A stretch of 32,336 nt of DNA from the NCBI GenBank assembly GCA_950059285.1, contig CATLTV010000042.1, positions 1 through 32,336 on the forward strand. Direction: 5' to 3'. Shown here piece after piece: positions 21,879 to 31,320 of this stretch (positions are counted from its first letter, which is position 1; each line of letters opens with the position of its first letter). The notes below the pieces were generated by a model, which was not told the origin of the DNA, did no database searches, and saw only the letters and a list, made by a program, of their open reading frames with translations. This DNA is from an uncultured Pseudomonadota bacterium (lineage in GTDB: Bacteria > Myxococcota_A > Bradymonadia > Bradymonadales > Bradymonadaceae). Position numbers and translations under genes: made by a program.

Positions 21879-24131
21879 TTATTTGTAATCAATAACATAA
21901 GATGCATTGAGGTCAAAGTCATCAACCGAGTCAGTGGGTTGAGAGCGCCTGAGGGTAAACCAGAAGGTGCTACCTGAATGACCATCTGACTCAACACCAA
22001 ATTGACCATTCTGTTTTTCGATGATCTTCTTACACAGAGCGAGCCCAATTCCCTGGCCCTGAATCTCGCTCTGTCTATGGAGACGCTGGAAGATCTCGAA
22101 GATGCGCTCGTGGTGTTTTGGCGCGATGCCAATACCATTATCCCTGATAGAACACTTGAGGTGGGTACGGTTATGACGCTCAATGGATACATTGATTGTG
22201 AGCTGTCTGTTGGGGTGTGCGTATTTTACGCTATTACTTAACAAGTTAGAGAATATTTGTCCCAAAATAGAGGGGCTTGATAATACATCTGGAGAGACTG
22301 TGATTGGGTCAATTTGGATCGTTGCGTTCGCCTTCTCCAGGATGTCTCGATACTCTTCAATGGTGGAGAGGAGTGTGCGTATTATGTTGCAAGGTTCAAG
22401 CTCGGGCAGTGCGTCGGAGCGAGAATATGCCAGCAAGTCACGGATAAGTTGATTCATGCGTTCGGCACCATCACGCACAATATTGAAGTAGAGCGCACCA
22501 GTTTCATCCAGGTTATCTGCGAGATGATCCTCAAGCACGCTTAGAAACGCGGAGATCTTGCGCAGCGGTTCCTGAAGATCGTGTGAGGCGATGTAAGCAA
22601 AGCGTTCAAGATCTTTGTTGGCCTGCTCCAATTCATTATTTTTATTTTCCAGCTCTTGTTCACGCTGAATGTCATGTGTGATGTCGCGGATGAGTTTAAT
22701 GTAACCATTCACGTCACCTTTGGATGATTTGATCTTGGCACCAATGATCTCCCCTGGAAAATCTATGCCTTCTTTATTTTGGAACATCACCACAACATGC
22801 TGGTCAAGGTTACTTTTGTGTCGAGGAGGTGTTGCTGATTTGGAGTAAAGAACTTTGGTGTTTTGACCCAACACATCATCTTTTGTGTAACCAAATACGG
22901 ATTCAAGATTGTTATTGCATCGTATGATGTTGTGGTTTTTGTCCGTGATGGTCGCTACATAGGGAATGGCCTCAAAGAAGGCTTCAAGCAATGCAAGCTG
23001 TTCTTCGAGCTTCTTTTGTTGCTGTTCCTCAAATGATACATCCTGGATAAGCGTGAGAAAAATCTTGGTCTCAGAATCTGAAGAGCTGTGAACAGGAGCG
23101 CTGATACACTCAATAGGAAATGTAGTGCCATCTTTACGTAAGGCATTAAGGCGGGAGTGTAATTTGGGCTTATCATTAGATGTTGCGTTGAAAAATTCCT
23201 GTCCAAAACGTTGATACTCACTTTTGTCAGCATAAAAAAGTTCGGTGGGAGCATCCTGAATGTCATGCTGTGAGTAACCGAACATTTCTCGAAAATTTGA
23301 GTTTGTGTATACAATGTTTCGTTTGGAGTTGGATATACTTACACCTCCTGGAATCGATTCAAAAAAAGCTTCAAGTAATGCATTCTTTTCACTCAAACTA
23401 CGTATAAGAGAGTTTCTCTCTGTGATTTCATTGATGACTGCAAAACTACGTAGAAACTTACCATTTTCGTCGTACTCACTGGTGGCAGAGAGCTCCACAT
23501 CGAAAATTTCCCCTTCCTTGGTGACCATTTGATAAGGGACATCGTAACAGTAGCCATGTTTAAAGAAGAAGGGGAGGGTGACATTCCGAGCATGTTCTCG
23601 ACTTTCCTCCGTAAGAAAGTCTGTAGAGGGTCTTCCAATGACCTCTTCACGTGTGTAGCCCAAACGAGTTAACCAACGCTGGCTCACCATGAGTAAACAG
23701 CCTTTGTTGTCAATGGCATGAGCTAGCACAGGAGTTTCTTCATAGAGCTTTCGCAGGCGAATTTTGCGTTCGCTAAGCTGTTGGAATGGTCCTCGTAAGT
23801 TCCTGACAATACAAAGAATTGACTCGTTTTTTTGATGTGACAGGCGCCACTCTAATACACCAAGCTCTTCATGATGATAGAGCCTTGCCTGAAAGTCGAC
23901 CCAGCCATCATTGCTTTGTGCGTCATCCCATGCTTTTTGAGCATAAGCTCTATCTTCAGCATCAATGAGTTGAAGCCAATCTTCCACATGGTGCTCATGG
24001 AGGACGGGGATAATGTTCGTGGCCTGATCGTTATACTTTATGATCTCTCGCTGTGGAGAGATAAACAGTAAACCATCTGGTAGCGTCTCCAGAATATGAC
24101 GGAGCTCTTCTTTGTTTTGTGTGCTAAACAT
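21879..24131 (-). CDS. Soluble multi-PAS sensor histidine kinase
   Basis: The 750-residue protein has no membrane segment. Four PAS regions are visible: a divergent one at about 5-115, then about 120-240 (GYTREEVIGRPSTDF), 250-365 (MFGYSQHDI) and 383-485 (VFGYTKDDVLGQN). The second, third and fourth each end in the typical 'DITxx' PAC-type junction. A coiled coil (487-510) leads to the HisKA domain with phospho-accepting H517 in FAYIASHDLQEPLRKI, the motif typical of phytochrome-like kinases. The ATPase domain has the N box NLLSNSVKYA, G1 DNGIGI and G2 GQGIGLAL. It should autophosphorylate and likely signals through the adjoining single-domain regulator. The PAS ligands are unknown. The upstream ribosome site is weak. 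Confidence 0.9.
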   Translation of the reverse strand: MFSTQNKEELRHILETLPDGLLFISPQREIIKYNDQATNIIPVLHEHHVEDWLQLIDAEDRAYAQKAWDDAQSNDGWVDFQARLYHHEELGVLEWRLSHQKNESILCIVRNLRGPFQQLSERKIRLRKLYEETPVLAHAIDNKGCLLMVSQRWLTRLGYTREEVIGRPSTDFLTEESREHARNVTLPFFFKHGYCYDVPYQMVTKEGEIFDVELSATSEYDENGKFLRSFAVINEITERNSLIRSLSEKNALLEAFFESIPGGVSISNSKRNIVYTNSNFREMFGYSQHDIQDAPTELFYADKSEYQRFGQEFFNATSNDKPKLHSRLNALRKDGTTFPIECISAPVHSSSDSETKIFLTLIQDVSFEEQQQKKLEEQLALLEAFFEAIPYVATITDKNHNIIRCNNNLESVFGYTKDDVLGQNTKVLYSKSATPPRHKSNLDQHVVVMFQNKEGIDFPGEIIGAKIKSSKGDVNGYIKLIRDITHDIQREQELENKNNELEQANKDLERFAYIASHDLQEPLRKISAFLSVLEDHLADNLDETGALYFNIVRDGAERMNQLIRDLLAYSRSDALPELEPCNIIRTLLSTIEEYRDILEKANATIQIDPITVSPDVLSSPSILGQIFSNLLSNSVKYAHPNRQLTINVSIERHNRTHLKCSIRDNGIGIAPKHHERIFEIFQRLHRQSEIQGQGIGLALCKKIIEKQNGQFGVESDGHSGSTFWFTLRRSQPTDSVDDFDLNASYVIDYK

Positions 24132-24192
24132 GACGCATCTTTTAAAATGTCTGTATGGCAGTGTCAGCTAGCATGTATGCATGAAGAAGAGG

Positions 24193-24226
24193 GCATAACG
24201 GACCTTGTGCACAAGGTCCGTTATGC
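24193..24226. terminator. 34-bp perfect palindrome after the aminopeptidase gene
   Basis: GCATAACGGACCTTGTG (24193-24209) is the exact reverse complement of 24210-24226, no spacer. It sits six bases past the aminopeptidase stop. On the minus strand it is followed by CCCTCTTCTTC, a weak U-rich tail, so termination is plausible but not ideal. Confidence 0.6.
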
Positions 24227-24231
24227 TTGTA

Positions 24232-26826
24232 TTACTTACTTTCCACCTTCTCCAGTCGTTCAAGCAATTTACGCTGAGCTTTCTTGACCGTTTCTAATTG
24301 AGACTCTAAGTCTGCTATTTTAGCGTGTTTTGTGGATGGCGCAAGTCCTTCTAACGCATGTTTTAAATCTACACGGTCTTGATGGGCTAAACGCTTGGCG
24401 TACATGAGGATGGGTTGACGTGCCTGTGTCGCATGAGCACTGATCAGTGCGTATGCTGCGGCAGTTGCAACCTCTTGATCCTTGTCGCGAAGACTGGAGA
24501 GCAAAAAGTCGATGGCGTATTCGCGTGTGGTGTCGCTGACATAGTTTGCCAGTGTTCCAATGGCGCGCATGGCACTTGCTCTGACGCGGTGATGTTGTGC
24601 GTTGCCTTTGCGTCGTGCCACATCGATAAGTGTGTCCATCGCCTCGGGTTTGTGTGTGTTTGCAAGACCTTTGGCAGCTCCTGTTTGTGGGAAGAACCCA
24701 AAAGTAGGCGTGGTCGCTTTCTGTGTTAACAACTCCAGAGGAGCGCTCTCGCGTTGTGCTCCAAGCGCGATGAATGCTGCCATCTGGGCGCGGTAAGGAA
24801 TACCACGCTCCAGCATGCCAAGCAGCGTGCCTGTGACAATCTCATCATTGAATGCGCCCAGTGATTGTACGAGCGTTTCAAGCAGGAGTCCGTCGGTTTC
24901 CTCGGCGGCAATCTCAACAAGTGCGTCGAGCGCTTGCTGTGCTGTGCACTTTGCAAGTCCTTGAAGAATCTGCTGTTTTACACCCCAGAATGTTTCTTGT
25001 TTGTACTGTGCGAGCACCTTGCTAATTTCTTTGGGCTTGTTGCTTGCGAGCAATGTTTTTGCGGCGTGAATACGCGCGACAACATCGGGGCCATCAGTAA
25101 GCTGTGTGAAGAGCAGGTCCTGACCTGGATCAAAGTCGAGCTTTTTCAAAAGCTTATTATCAGGATCAACCAGGACCATATCAGGTTTTGCGTCTATTTT
25201 GATGGTGTGCTGGTGAACACGCTGTGTGAGCTTGATGGAGGACGTGTGGAGTTTTCCTTTGATTCTCCAACCAAACTCAAGATCCATCACGAAGACAGGG
25301 TCCACATCGGGGCGTTGTGGATCGCCCTCAACGCTTGCGTCAGCCTGCTTTTGCGTGATGGTGAAGGACGCTTCCTTGGTGGACTCGTTCCAGCTGTATT
25401 TGACTTCAAGATGTGGATATCCTGCGGAGTAAATCCATTGCTCAAACCATTGCACGAGGCTCTTGCCAGAGCTCTTTTCGAGCGCTCTTCTGAAGTCATG
25501 GGTCTCGACGTTTTTACCCATGTTTTCCTGCACATAAGAGCGGACGCCTTGCCAGAATGCATCATCACCAAGCTGTCGTCTAAGCATGTGTAGACGCGCA
25601 CCACCGCCTGGGTACAGGTGTCGATCATACATGTGCCATGAGGTGTCGTAGATGTTGGTGACAATGGGGCGCTTGTAACTTGAGTCGGCCTCTGCAAAGT
25701 AACTGTGCATGTTGCGGTACACATCATAAAGCAGCTCGTCTTGACCATAGCGATGTTCAAGCCAGCAGCTCTCCATGTAAGTTGCCCATGACTCCTTGAG
25801 CCAGGCATGTGCAAAGTCACGACACACGAGCGCATCACCAAAGTAACTGTGTGCCATCTCGTGGATATTGACCTGATCAACTAGCCAGGTCCACTCCTGA
25901 GCAAGCGTTTCATCAAGCACAAAGACATCATCCCAGCTCACCAGTGAGATGTTCTCCATGGCACCACCAATGCCAGGTAATGCGAACTGATAATACTTGG
26001 GGTAGGGGAAGGGCGTATCAAGCTTTTTGGTAATGAATTCAAGCATATCGTTGGTGCGCCCAAAGGAGCGCTCCAGGTTCTTTGCGGAGTGATGTTTGGC
26101 TGCAAAGTATGCCACAGGGATGTCTTTGTAGGGCTGATCTTCAAAGCTCTGAAACTCACCAAGCGCAAAGCACGTGATATAACTTGGGCAGGGCCAATCT
26201 AGCTTCCAGTGCGCTGTTTTTGTCTCTCCATCTTCATGCTCTTCTTCGCTCATGAGCTTGCCATTGGCGAGGATGGTGAAGGTCTTGTCAGCGCGAAGGT
26301 GGAAGTCGAGTTTGCAACGCACTTGTGGCAGGTCTACACAAGGGAGCCAGTGGCGAGCACGCTCTGTTTCATGATCGGTACAAGCCCAGCGATCACGATC
26401 TGGGTAGGCCGTGTCAGGTGTGGAGAAGAAGAGGCCAGAGTCAGGGTGATCCACAGCATATTGAATGTGGAGCTTGTGTTCATCTCCCTGCTCAAGAGAG
26501 CCTTCGGGCCATGTGATTTCCAGGACGTTGCCATCATAACGCCAGGTGATTTTGATATCTTTATTGGCATCAAAGACTTCAAAGATATCAAGGTCTACCG
26601 CGTGGAGTTTGAGCGTGCGGGCATCTTTGGAGTTGATATTTAGGGTATGGACAACCTCCCCGGATGCGCTGTGCTTATCGACATCGACATGCAGGTCGAT
26701 CTTCATGTGGACAGGCTCAATGCTCAGATCTGGTGGATAGTGTTTGGGCGCTTGTTTGGTTGCAAAGCCGCTAAGATGATGAGCGTGACGACATCCACAG
26801 AGAGAATGATCATGAAGCAATGGCAT
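24232..26826 (-). CDS. M1-family zinc aminopeptidase with HEAT-like C-terminus
   Basis: The 864-residue enzyme trims N-terminal residues from peptides using zinc. The exopeptidase motif GGAMEN (287-292), the zinc site HEMAH (322-326) and the third zinc ligand E345 (LKESWA) match the HExxH-x18-E signature of clan MA family M1. Residues 35-230 form the N-terminal beta saddle. After about 590 the protein is alpha-helical with HEAT-like repeats (FIALGAQRESAPLEL; ASAMRAIGTLANYV), and the last 30 residues form a charged coiled coil. There is no signal peptide, so it is likely cytoplasmic. An unusual Cys/His-rich start (LLHDHSLCGCRHAHH) could bind metal. The ATG at 26826 has AGGA six bases upstream. 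It follows two ArsA-like ATPase genes by 44 bases. Confidence 0.9.
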   Translation of the reverse strand: MPLLHDHSLCGCRHAHHLSGFATKQAPKHYPPDLSIEPVHMKIDLHVDVDKHSASGEVVHTLNINSKDARTLKLHAVDLDIFEVFDANKDIKITWRYDGNVLEITWPEGSLEQGDEHKLHIQYAVDHPDSGLFFSTPDTAYPDRDRWACTDHETERARHWLPCVDLPQVRCKLDFHLRADKTFTILANGKLMSEEEHEDGETKTAHWKLDWPCPSYITCFALGEFQSFEDQPYKDIPVAYFAAKHHSAKNLERSFGRTNDMLEFITKKLDTPFPYPKYYQFALPGIGGAMENISLVSWDDVFVLDETLAQEWTWLVDQVNIHEMAHSYFGDALVCRDFAHAWLKESWATYMESCWLEHRYGQDELLYDVYRNMHSYFAEADSSYKRPIVTNIYDTSWHMYDRHLYPGGGARLHMLRRQLGDDAFWQGVRSYVQENMGKNVETHDFRRALEKSSGKSLVQWFEQWIYSAGYPHLEVKYSWNESTKEASFTITQKQADASVEGDPQRPDVDPVFVMDLEFGWRIKGKLHTSSIKLTQRVHQHTIKIDAKPDMVLVDPDNKLLKKLDFDPGQDLLFTQLTDGPDVVARIHAAKTLLASNKPKEISKVLAQYKQETFWGVKQQILQGLAKCTAQQALDALVEIAAEETDGLLLETLVQSLGAFNDEIVTGTLLGMLERGIPYRAQMAAFIALGAQRESAPLELLTQKATTPTFGFFPQTGAAKGLANTHKPEAMDTLIDVARRKGNAQHHRVRASAMRAIGTLANYVSDTTREYAIDFLLSSLRDKDQEVATAAAYALISAHATQARQPILMYAKRLAHQDRVDLKHALEGLAPSTKHAKIADLESQLETVKKAQRKLLERLEKVESK

Positions 26827-26870
26827 GATAGTCCTTTTGTAAGTTGTTGATTTTGTTTTGGAACTTTTGT

Positions 26871-28028
26871 CTAATCTTGGAAGATCGCTTTTCGAACATG
26901 ATTCAATCCACGCAGGCTATGGATATCATGACTAAAGTAGGGGACTTGCAAAATAGGGAGCTCCTTGGGGAGCTTGTCCGCAAGGCGTTGAATGCTTTCA
27001 CGATCAAGGTCAGCGAGGACCTGAAAGTCGGAGGCGTTGTTGCGGATATTTTTGGCGAACTGTTTTTGTTCCGAGGCGTCGAGACCTTCCATCAACATGG
27101 TGTCACCAAGAGCAGCGCTAATGCGCATGCTGGGCATCGCCAGCTCTTCATGAGGGACCCATGAGGGGTGGACACGGTTGGTGATAAATGCGCCTACACG
27201 TGTGTGATCGCCGCCCAATTTCTCGTAGAAATAGAGTGCTTCATCGATGTTTCCTGCGTTTGGTGCGGTGACCACGCAGAAGGTTGAGACATCACTGGTG
27301 AGGAGCTCACGGACCTTGGCTGCGCGCTCTTGAAACCCTTTGAATAGGGTTGAAAACGCCTTGAGGAACCCGCTGAGTTCATTGATTAATTCGCTGCCCG
27401 TGAATTTGGAGAGCGTCTTGATGACATATCCTGTACCGACACCAAGCAGACTTGCTCTGCCTGGTTTATAGAGAAATTGCATGGCGCGCGAATTGATGGC
27501 TTCCACGAGGCGGTTGGGTGCTTCAAGGAAATCAAGCGCATGACTTGTGGGAGGAGTATCAAGGACGATGAGGTCGTAATCTCCTTGCATGTAAAGCTCA
27601 TAGAGTTTTTCAGCAGCGGCGTACTCCTGTGTGCCTGCGAGGCTCGTGGAGAAGTACTGATAAAGCTTATTTTGCAAGATGTTACGTTTTGAGTCCTCGT
27701 CGGGTGCATGTTGTTGGACGAGGCTATCAAAGGAGTGCTTCATGTCGAGCATCATGGCGTGCATGGTGCCCTTGGGTGAGAGCCCTATCTCCTCAAAACG
27801 TTCAAGAGGAATGGGGCTTGGGTCACTGCCAATGGCCTGAATTCCGAGGCTATTGGCGAGTCGTTTGGCAGGATCGATGGTGAGCACAAGGACACGTTTT
27901 CCCTCAAGTGCTGCGTGAAGACCAATCACTGCGCTGGTGGTTGTTTTGCCTACACCGCCAGAGCCCACGCAGACGATGACTTGTCGGCTCTTGACGAGGG
28001 CGGCGAAGTCTTGACTACGAGCTTGCAC
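26871..28028 (-). CDS. ArsA/Get3-like ATPase, subunit B (deviant P-loop)
   Basis: The 385-residue protein is a SIMIBI-class ATPase of the ArsA/Get3 family. The P-loop reads VGSGGVGKTTT: the second, catalytic Lys is present, but the first signature Lys of the deviant Walker A (normally GKGG) is Ser here. Other family segments are LVLTIDPAKRLANSLG (switch I region), VLDTPPTSHALDFLEAP (switch II) and VTAPNAGNIDEALYFYEKL. The GTG at 28028 has GGAGG six bases upstream, so it is preferred over longer forms starting at 28097. It overlaps the upstream ATPase gene by 14 bases, implying coupled translation and probably a heterodimer. No arsR or arsenite pump is nearby. Cargo is unknown. Confidence 0.8.
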   Translation of the reverse strand: MQARSQDFAALVKSRQVIVCVGSGGVGKTTTSAVIGLHAALEGKRVLVLTIDPAKRLANSLGIQAIGSDPSPIPLERFEEIGLSPKGTMHAMMLDMKHSFDSLVQQHAPDEDSKRNILQNKLYQYFSTSLAGTQEYAAAEKLYELYMQGDYDLIVLDTPPTSHALDFLEAPNRLVEAINSRAMQFLYKPGRASLLGVGTGYVIKTLSKFTGSELINELSGFLKAFSTLFKGFQERAAKVRELLTSDVSTFCVVTAPNAGNIDEALYFYEKLGGDHTRVGAFITNRVHPSWVPHEELAMPSMRISAALGDTMLMEGLDASEQKQFAKNIRNNASDFQVLADLDRESIQRLADKLPKELPILQVPYFSHDIHSLRGLNHVRKAIFQD

Positions 28029-29037
28029 TGAGTTCCTCCGTGGCGGTGTCATAAAGTGGTGCATCTTCATGCTGAGCTGGCTGGAAGTCAGGATCAAGCT
28101 GTGCGCGTACTTCGATGGCTAGCTTGCGAATGGTCTGAAAATCAAAGCGTTCAGCAAAGTGATAGGATGTCTGGATGAGCTGTGCGTCTTGTTTGTTTGC
28201 ATCAAGGCGCTCGATATATTCTCTCTGCATTTCCACACGTTGTGAGCGGAACCTCGCCGCGCGAACAAACCCTTTCATGTGGTCGTCGCAGTCAAGTTTG
28301 TCGACATCACCAGGGTCAAGTTCAAGGAGACGTTGCATTTGCTCGGGCGCAAAAGCGGGGGAGTACACACAGTTTGCGACGAGCATACCGATGGGCATTT
28401 TAAGCTCATCAAGGATCACCTGTTGGAGTTCTAGCGTCTCGTTGACAGGCATATCCTCGGGGAGTGTCACGAGGTTGATGGCTGTGAGCGACTCGTCGGA
28501 GAGGAACTCTTGAATGCGCTTGGCATCATGGAACATGGGGCCTGCGCTGATAATTGAGGTAATGACAGATGGAATTTTGAGGAAGAAGATGCCATGGCCT
28601 GTGGCGGGGGCATCAATGACAACCATGTCCCAGATGTATCTGCCTGAATCATCAACTTCGGTCGCGTGGTAGTGCGACTTGCCGAGCATGAGAAGTTCGT
28701 TAAGTCCAGGAATAATCTTGAGAAATGAGTGCACAAGGCGGTTCTCAAAGACGGCTCTGTAGACCATCTTGAGCTTGAGTTTCATAATGCCATACTCTTC
28801 CATGGCGGCTTCAGGAGTGATGTTGACGCCATAGAGGTTTTGTTCAAGCTCAACGATCTCGGTGCCGACTTCAACTGCACCAAAGAGTGAGTTGAGTCTG
28901 TCCTTGACATTGAGTTCGATCAGGAGGGTCTTCTTTCCCTGCATTGCGCAACTTAATGCGAAGGCGCTTGCGAGGGTTGTCTTGCCCACTCCTCCTTTTC
29001 CTGAAAAGAGGACCATCCTTCGGTCATAGATGCTCAA
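28015..29037 (-). CDS. ArsA/Get3-like ATPase, subunit A (canonical P-loop)
   Basis: The 340-residue protein has the complete deviant Walker A FSGKGGVGKTTLA with both Lys (about residues 12-19), LLIELNVKDRLNSLFG as switch I, and VVIDAPATGHGIFFL as switch II. A Met/Leu-rich helical region (MKLKLKMVYRAVFENRLVHSFL) could form a hydrophobic groove like that of Get3. It lacks the duplicated halves of E. coli-type ArsA. The start is TTG at 29037 (AAGG nine bases upstream) or possibly ATG at 29016, which would shorten it by seven residues. It is the first gene of a three-gene minus-strand cluster: ATPase A, ATPase B, M1 aminopeptidase. Similar paired Get3-like ATPases are known in mycobacteria (Rv3679/Rv3680). 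Confidence 0.85.
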   Translation of the reverse strand: MSIYDRRMVLFSGKGGVGKTTLASAFALSCAMQGKKTLLIELNVKDRLNSLFGAVEVGTEIVELEQNLYGVNITPEAAMEEYGIMKLKLKMVYRAVFENRLVHSFLKIIPGLNELLMLGKSHYHATEVDDSGRYIWDMVVIDAPATGHGIFFLKIPSVITSIISAGPMFHDAKRIQEFLSDESLTAINLVTLPEDMPVNETLELQQVILDELKMPIGMLVANCVYSPAFAPEQMQRLLELDPGDVDKLDCDDHMKGFVRAARFRSQRVEMQREYIERLDANKQDAQLIQTSYHFAERFDFQTIRKLAIEVRAQLDPDFQPAQHEDAPLYDTATEELSASS

Positions 29038-29271
29038 AATACGGTGCCTTGTGGGTTAGAGAGCGTAGAGTGATGAACTTTAGAGCAGATGTGCTTGATT
29101 CAGCACGAGAATTGAGGGGCAGAGACGTTCCTAGGGGCATTCAAGACGCAGTTTAGCTGCCCATGCAGCGCGAATGTAGTGCGATTGAACCTGTAAGGCA
29201 AGTGGCCAAGGCGTTTCTTCTTGAACAATTCCAACCTGCTCAAAACGATGAATTGAGGTGATTGAGATGAT

Positions 29272-30381
29272 TTAGTGAGACAGGTCCACGAGGTTTGAAG
29301 GTTCAACAACACTGTATTCAACATCTTCAATCGTCACGGTTTTACCTGAATCGTAAGCATTACGTTTGAGGTAAGCCCAGCCAAACTCGACATCATCGCG
29401 CAGAGGTGAGCGTGAGATGCTTACAACATCACCTACTTTTTTGCCCTCAAGCGTACATTTTTGACCTATTGCAAGCGTGTGCGTCGTGGCACTTGAGGCG
29501 GGCACCAGCGCGCGAAGCATCTTTGCAGGCTTGCCGCGCGTATCAAGGCGGTGGATGACCTCCTGGCCAAGGTAACATCCCTTGTCATAGCTGATGGTGT
29601 CGTTGAGGTTGGCCTCAATGGGGATAATTTTATTGTGGTATTCCTCGCCATTGAACGCGACGACACCTGCTTCCATACGCAGCATTTTGAGCGCTTCACT
29701 GCCCACGAGACGCACCTGGTCGGAGCCTTCAAAACATGCGCTCCATACTGTGGCGGCGTCATCTCGACTGCACGAGATGTCGAAGGTTAATTCACCTGTA
29801 AGTTCAATCCTTTGGATGACTACATCGCACCCTGCGATCTGGCCCCATGTCCCATAATACATGGTCTTGATGGATGCTACTTTCCTGTCAAATCGTCCCA
29901 CCTTATCAAGCAACTCGGCGGAGTGCTCGCCTGTGACTGTCAAGCGCGTGGTGTGTGGTGTGCGGTCAAGCACCTTGACGTTTTCCATGATAATATGGCG
30001 TCCAAGGTGATGCATGATGTCGTTGCTCTTGAGGTTTCCAGGCTCGACATCACAGATAAGCATTTCGGGCATATGAAGGATGCGCATATCACAGATGGCT
30101 TTTCCGACCTGATTTACAATACTTGAACGCAGACCGCTGCCTTCCTGTTGTAGTGTCATCAGGTCTGCGGTAATGAGTCCCTGCAACCATGGTATGGTAT
30201 CGTCACCGTGAATGACGATGGTTTCGCGTTCGCTTCGGTCAATGAGTCCAAGGCCGCCATCGCGGACTGCCCAGTACTCGTTAATTGGGTCGCCATAACG
30301 CAAGACGGTGTGGCCGTCTTTTGACCATTGCGCTCGCGCATCTGCCAATCGGTGTTGAAAATCATCCGTTCGTAGCTTCAT
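29272..30381 (-). CDS. ygfZ: YgfZ/GcvT-domain folate-binding protein
   Basis: YgfZ/IBA57-type proteins use folate to help mature certain iron-sulfur enzymes. The 369-residue product has the GcvT-like fold with LIDRSERETIVIHGDDTIPWLQGLIT at about 46-71 and the YgfZ signature KGCYLGQEVIHRLDTRGKPAKMLRAL near 280-305, including the conserved Cys. The C-terminal barrel ends in DVEFGWAYLKRNAY. Length is close to the family. No glycine-cleavage genes are nearby, favouring YgfZ over GcvT. The ATG at 30381 is divergent from uppS with about 110 bases between. About 235 bases without a visible gene separate it from the ATPase cluster. Confidence 0.85.
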   Translation of the reverse strand: MKLRTDDFQHRLADARAQWSKDGHTVLRYGDPINEYWAVRDGGLGLIDRSERETIVIHGDDTIPWLQGLITADLMTLQQEGSGLRSSIVNQVGKAICDMRILHMPEMLICDVEPGNLKSNDIMHHLGRHIIMENVKVLDRTPHTTRLTVTGEHSAELLDKVGRFDRKVASIKTMYYGTWGQIAGCDVVIQRIELTGELTFDISCSRDDAATVWSACFEGSDQVRLVGSEALKMLRMEAGVVAFNGEEYHNKIIPIEANLNDTISYDKGCYLGQEVIHRLDTRGKPAKMLRALVPASSATTHTLAIGQKCTLEGKKVGDVVSISRSPLRDDVEFGWAYLKRNAYDSGKTVTIEDVEYSVVEPSNLVDLSH

Positions 30382-30492
30382 GATTGCCTCATTTGAGAGA
30401 ACATCCTAGGTTGTCTAATCTCGAGATTGGCTCATAGAACAGGTCCATAAAGAGCCAGTTAATACTTTAAACCGCCATAGAGCATAATCACC

Positions 30493-31296
30493 ATGTCAGC
30501 ACTTGCCCAGAATACTCGCCAGGAGCTCACCGACCTTGAGGTGAACGCCGATTTACTCGACGCCTATAAAGGTCATGTTCCCCGACACATCGCCATTATT
30601 ATGGATGGCAATGGTCGCTGGGCTCAGTCCAGAGGAATGAAGCGAATCAAGGGGCACCATCAGGGTGCACACTCTGTGAGGCACGTGGTGGAAGCATGTC
30701 GCTACCTTGGCGTGGAGACGCTGACACTGTATGCGTTCAGCGAGCAGAACTGGGGTAGGCCCCAGGACGAAGTCTCGGGGCTTATGACTCTGTTTGATAT
30801 TTATATCAAGCGCGAGCGCAAGCGTCTTATCAAGAATAATGTGGGATTGAAAGTCATAGGTGATCTTGAGCGCCTGTCTCCAAAGCTTCGCAAGTCGATT
30901 GCCGAGCTTGAAGAGGCCACAGCCAAGGGCGCGAAGATGACGTTGCAGGTTGCTGTAAGTTATGGTGGGCGTGAGGAAATTTTGCTCGTGACGCGTGAGA
31001 TCGCAAAGCTGGTAGAGCAGGGCAAGCTCAAGCCTGACGATATCACCGAGGAGCTGTTTAACTCGATGCTCTTTACCGCAAGTCAGCCCGAGCTTGATTT
31101 GATGATTCGTACCAGCGGCGAGCTTCGCATCTCAAACTTCCTGTTATGGCAGGTTGCTTATGCCGAAATCTTTGTCACCGATACGCTCTGGCCAGACTTC
31201 GACGAGACAAGCTTACTTGAGGCGTTGACTTCGTACTCTCAGCGTGAGCGACGCTTTGGAAAGACGGGTGACCAGCTCAAGTCAGGTGAAAATTAG
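30493..31296 (+). CDS. uppS: Isoprenyl transferase (undecaprenyl diphosphate synthase)
   Basis: This cis-prenyltransferase adds isopentenyl units to farnesyl diphosphate to make the lipid carrier for peptidoglycan and O-antigen. The 267-residue product carries the signature HIAIIMDGNGRWA (catalytic Asp38), TLYAFSEQNW, VSYGGREEI, and ELDLMIRTSGELRISNFLLWQVAYAE with the Arg and Ser that bind diphosphate. The C-terminal RERRFGKTGDQL is standard. An N-terminal extension of about 28 residues precedes the core. The ATG at 30493 has only a weak purine upstream. It ends before a 33-bp hairpin, so thiD may be separately expressed. Confidence 0.95.
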   Translation: MSALAQNTRQELTDLEVNADLLDAYKGHVPRHIAIIMDGNGRWAQSRGMKRIKGHHQGAHSVRHVVEACRYLGVETLTLYAFSEQNWGRPQDEVSGLMTLFDIYIKRERKRLIKNNVGLKVIGDLERLSPKLRKSIAELEEATAKGAKMTLQVAVSYGGREEILLVTREIAKLVEQGKLKPDDITEELFNSMLFTASQPELDLMIRTSGELRISNFLLWQVAYAEIFVTDTLWPDFDETSLLEALTSYSQRERRFGKTGDQLKSGEN

Positions 31297-31320
31297 AGAT
31301 CTTTACAATGATGAGTGGGC

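Noticed and set aside
26871-29037. Arsenite resistance operon
   Set aside because: No arsR, arsB, arsC or arsD; the ATPases lack the tandem halves of ArsA and look more like Get3-type chaperones.
26871-29037. ParA proteins serving the parS sites
   Set aside because: The switch motifs and length fit ArsA/Get3, not ParA, and there is no ParB gene adjacent.
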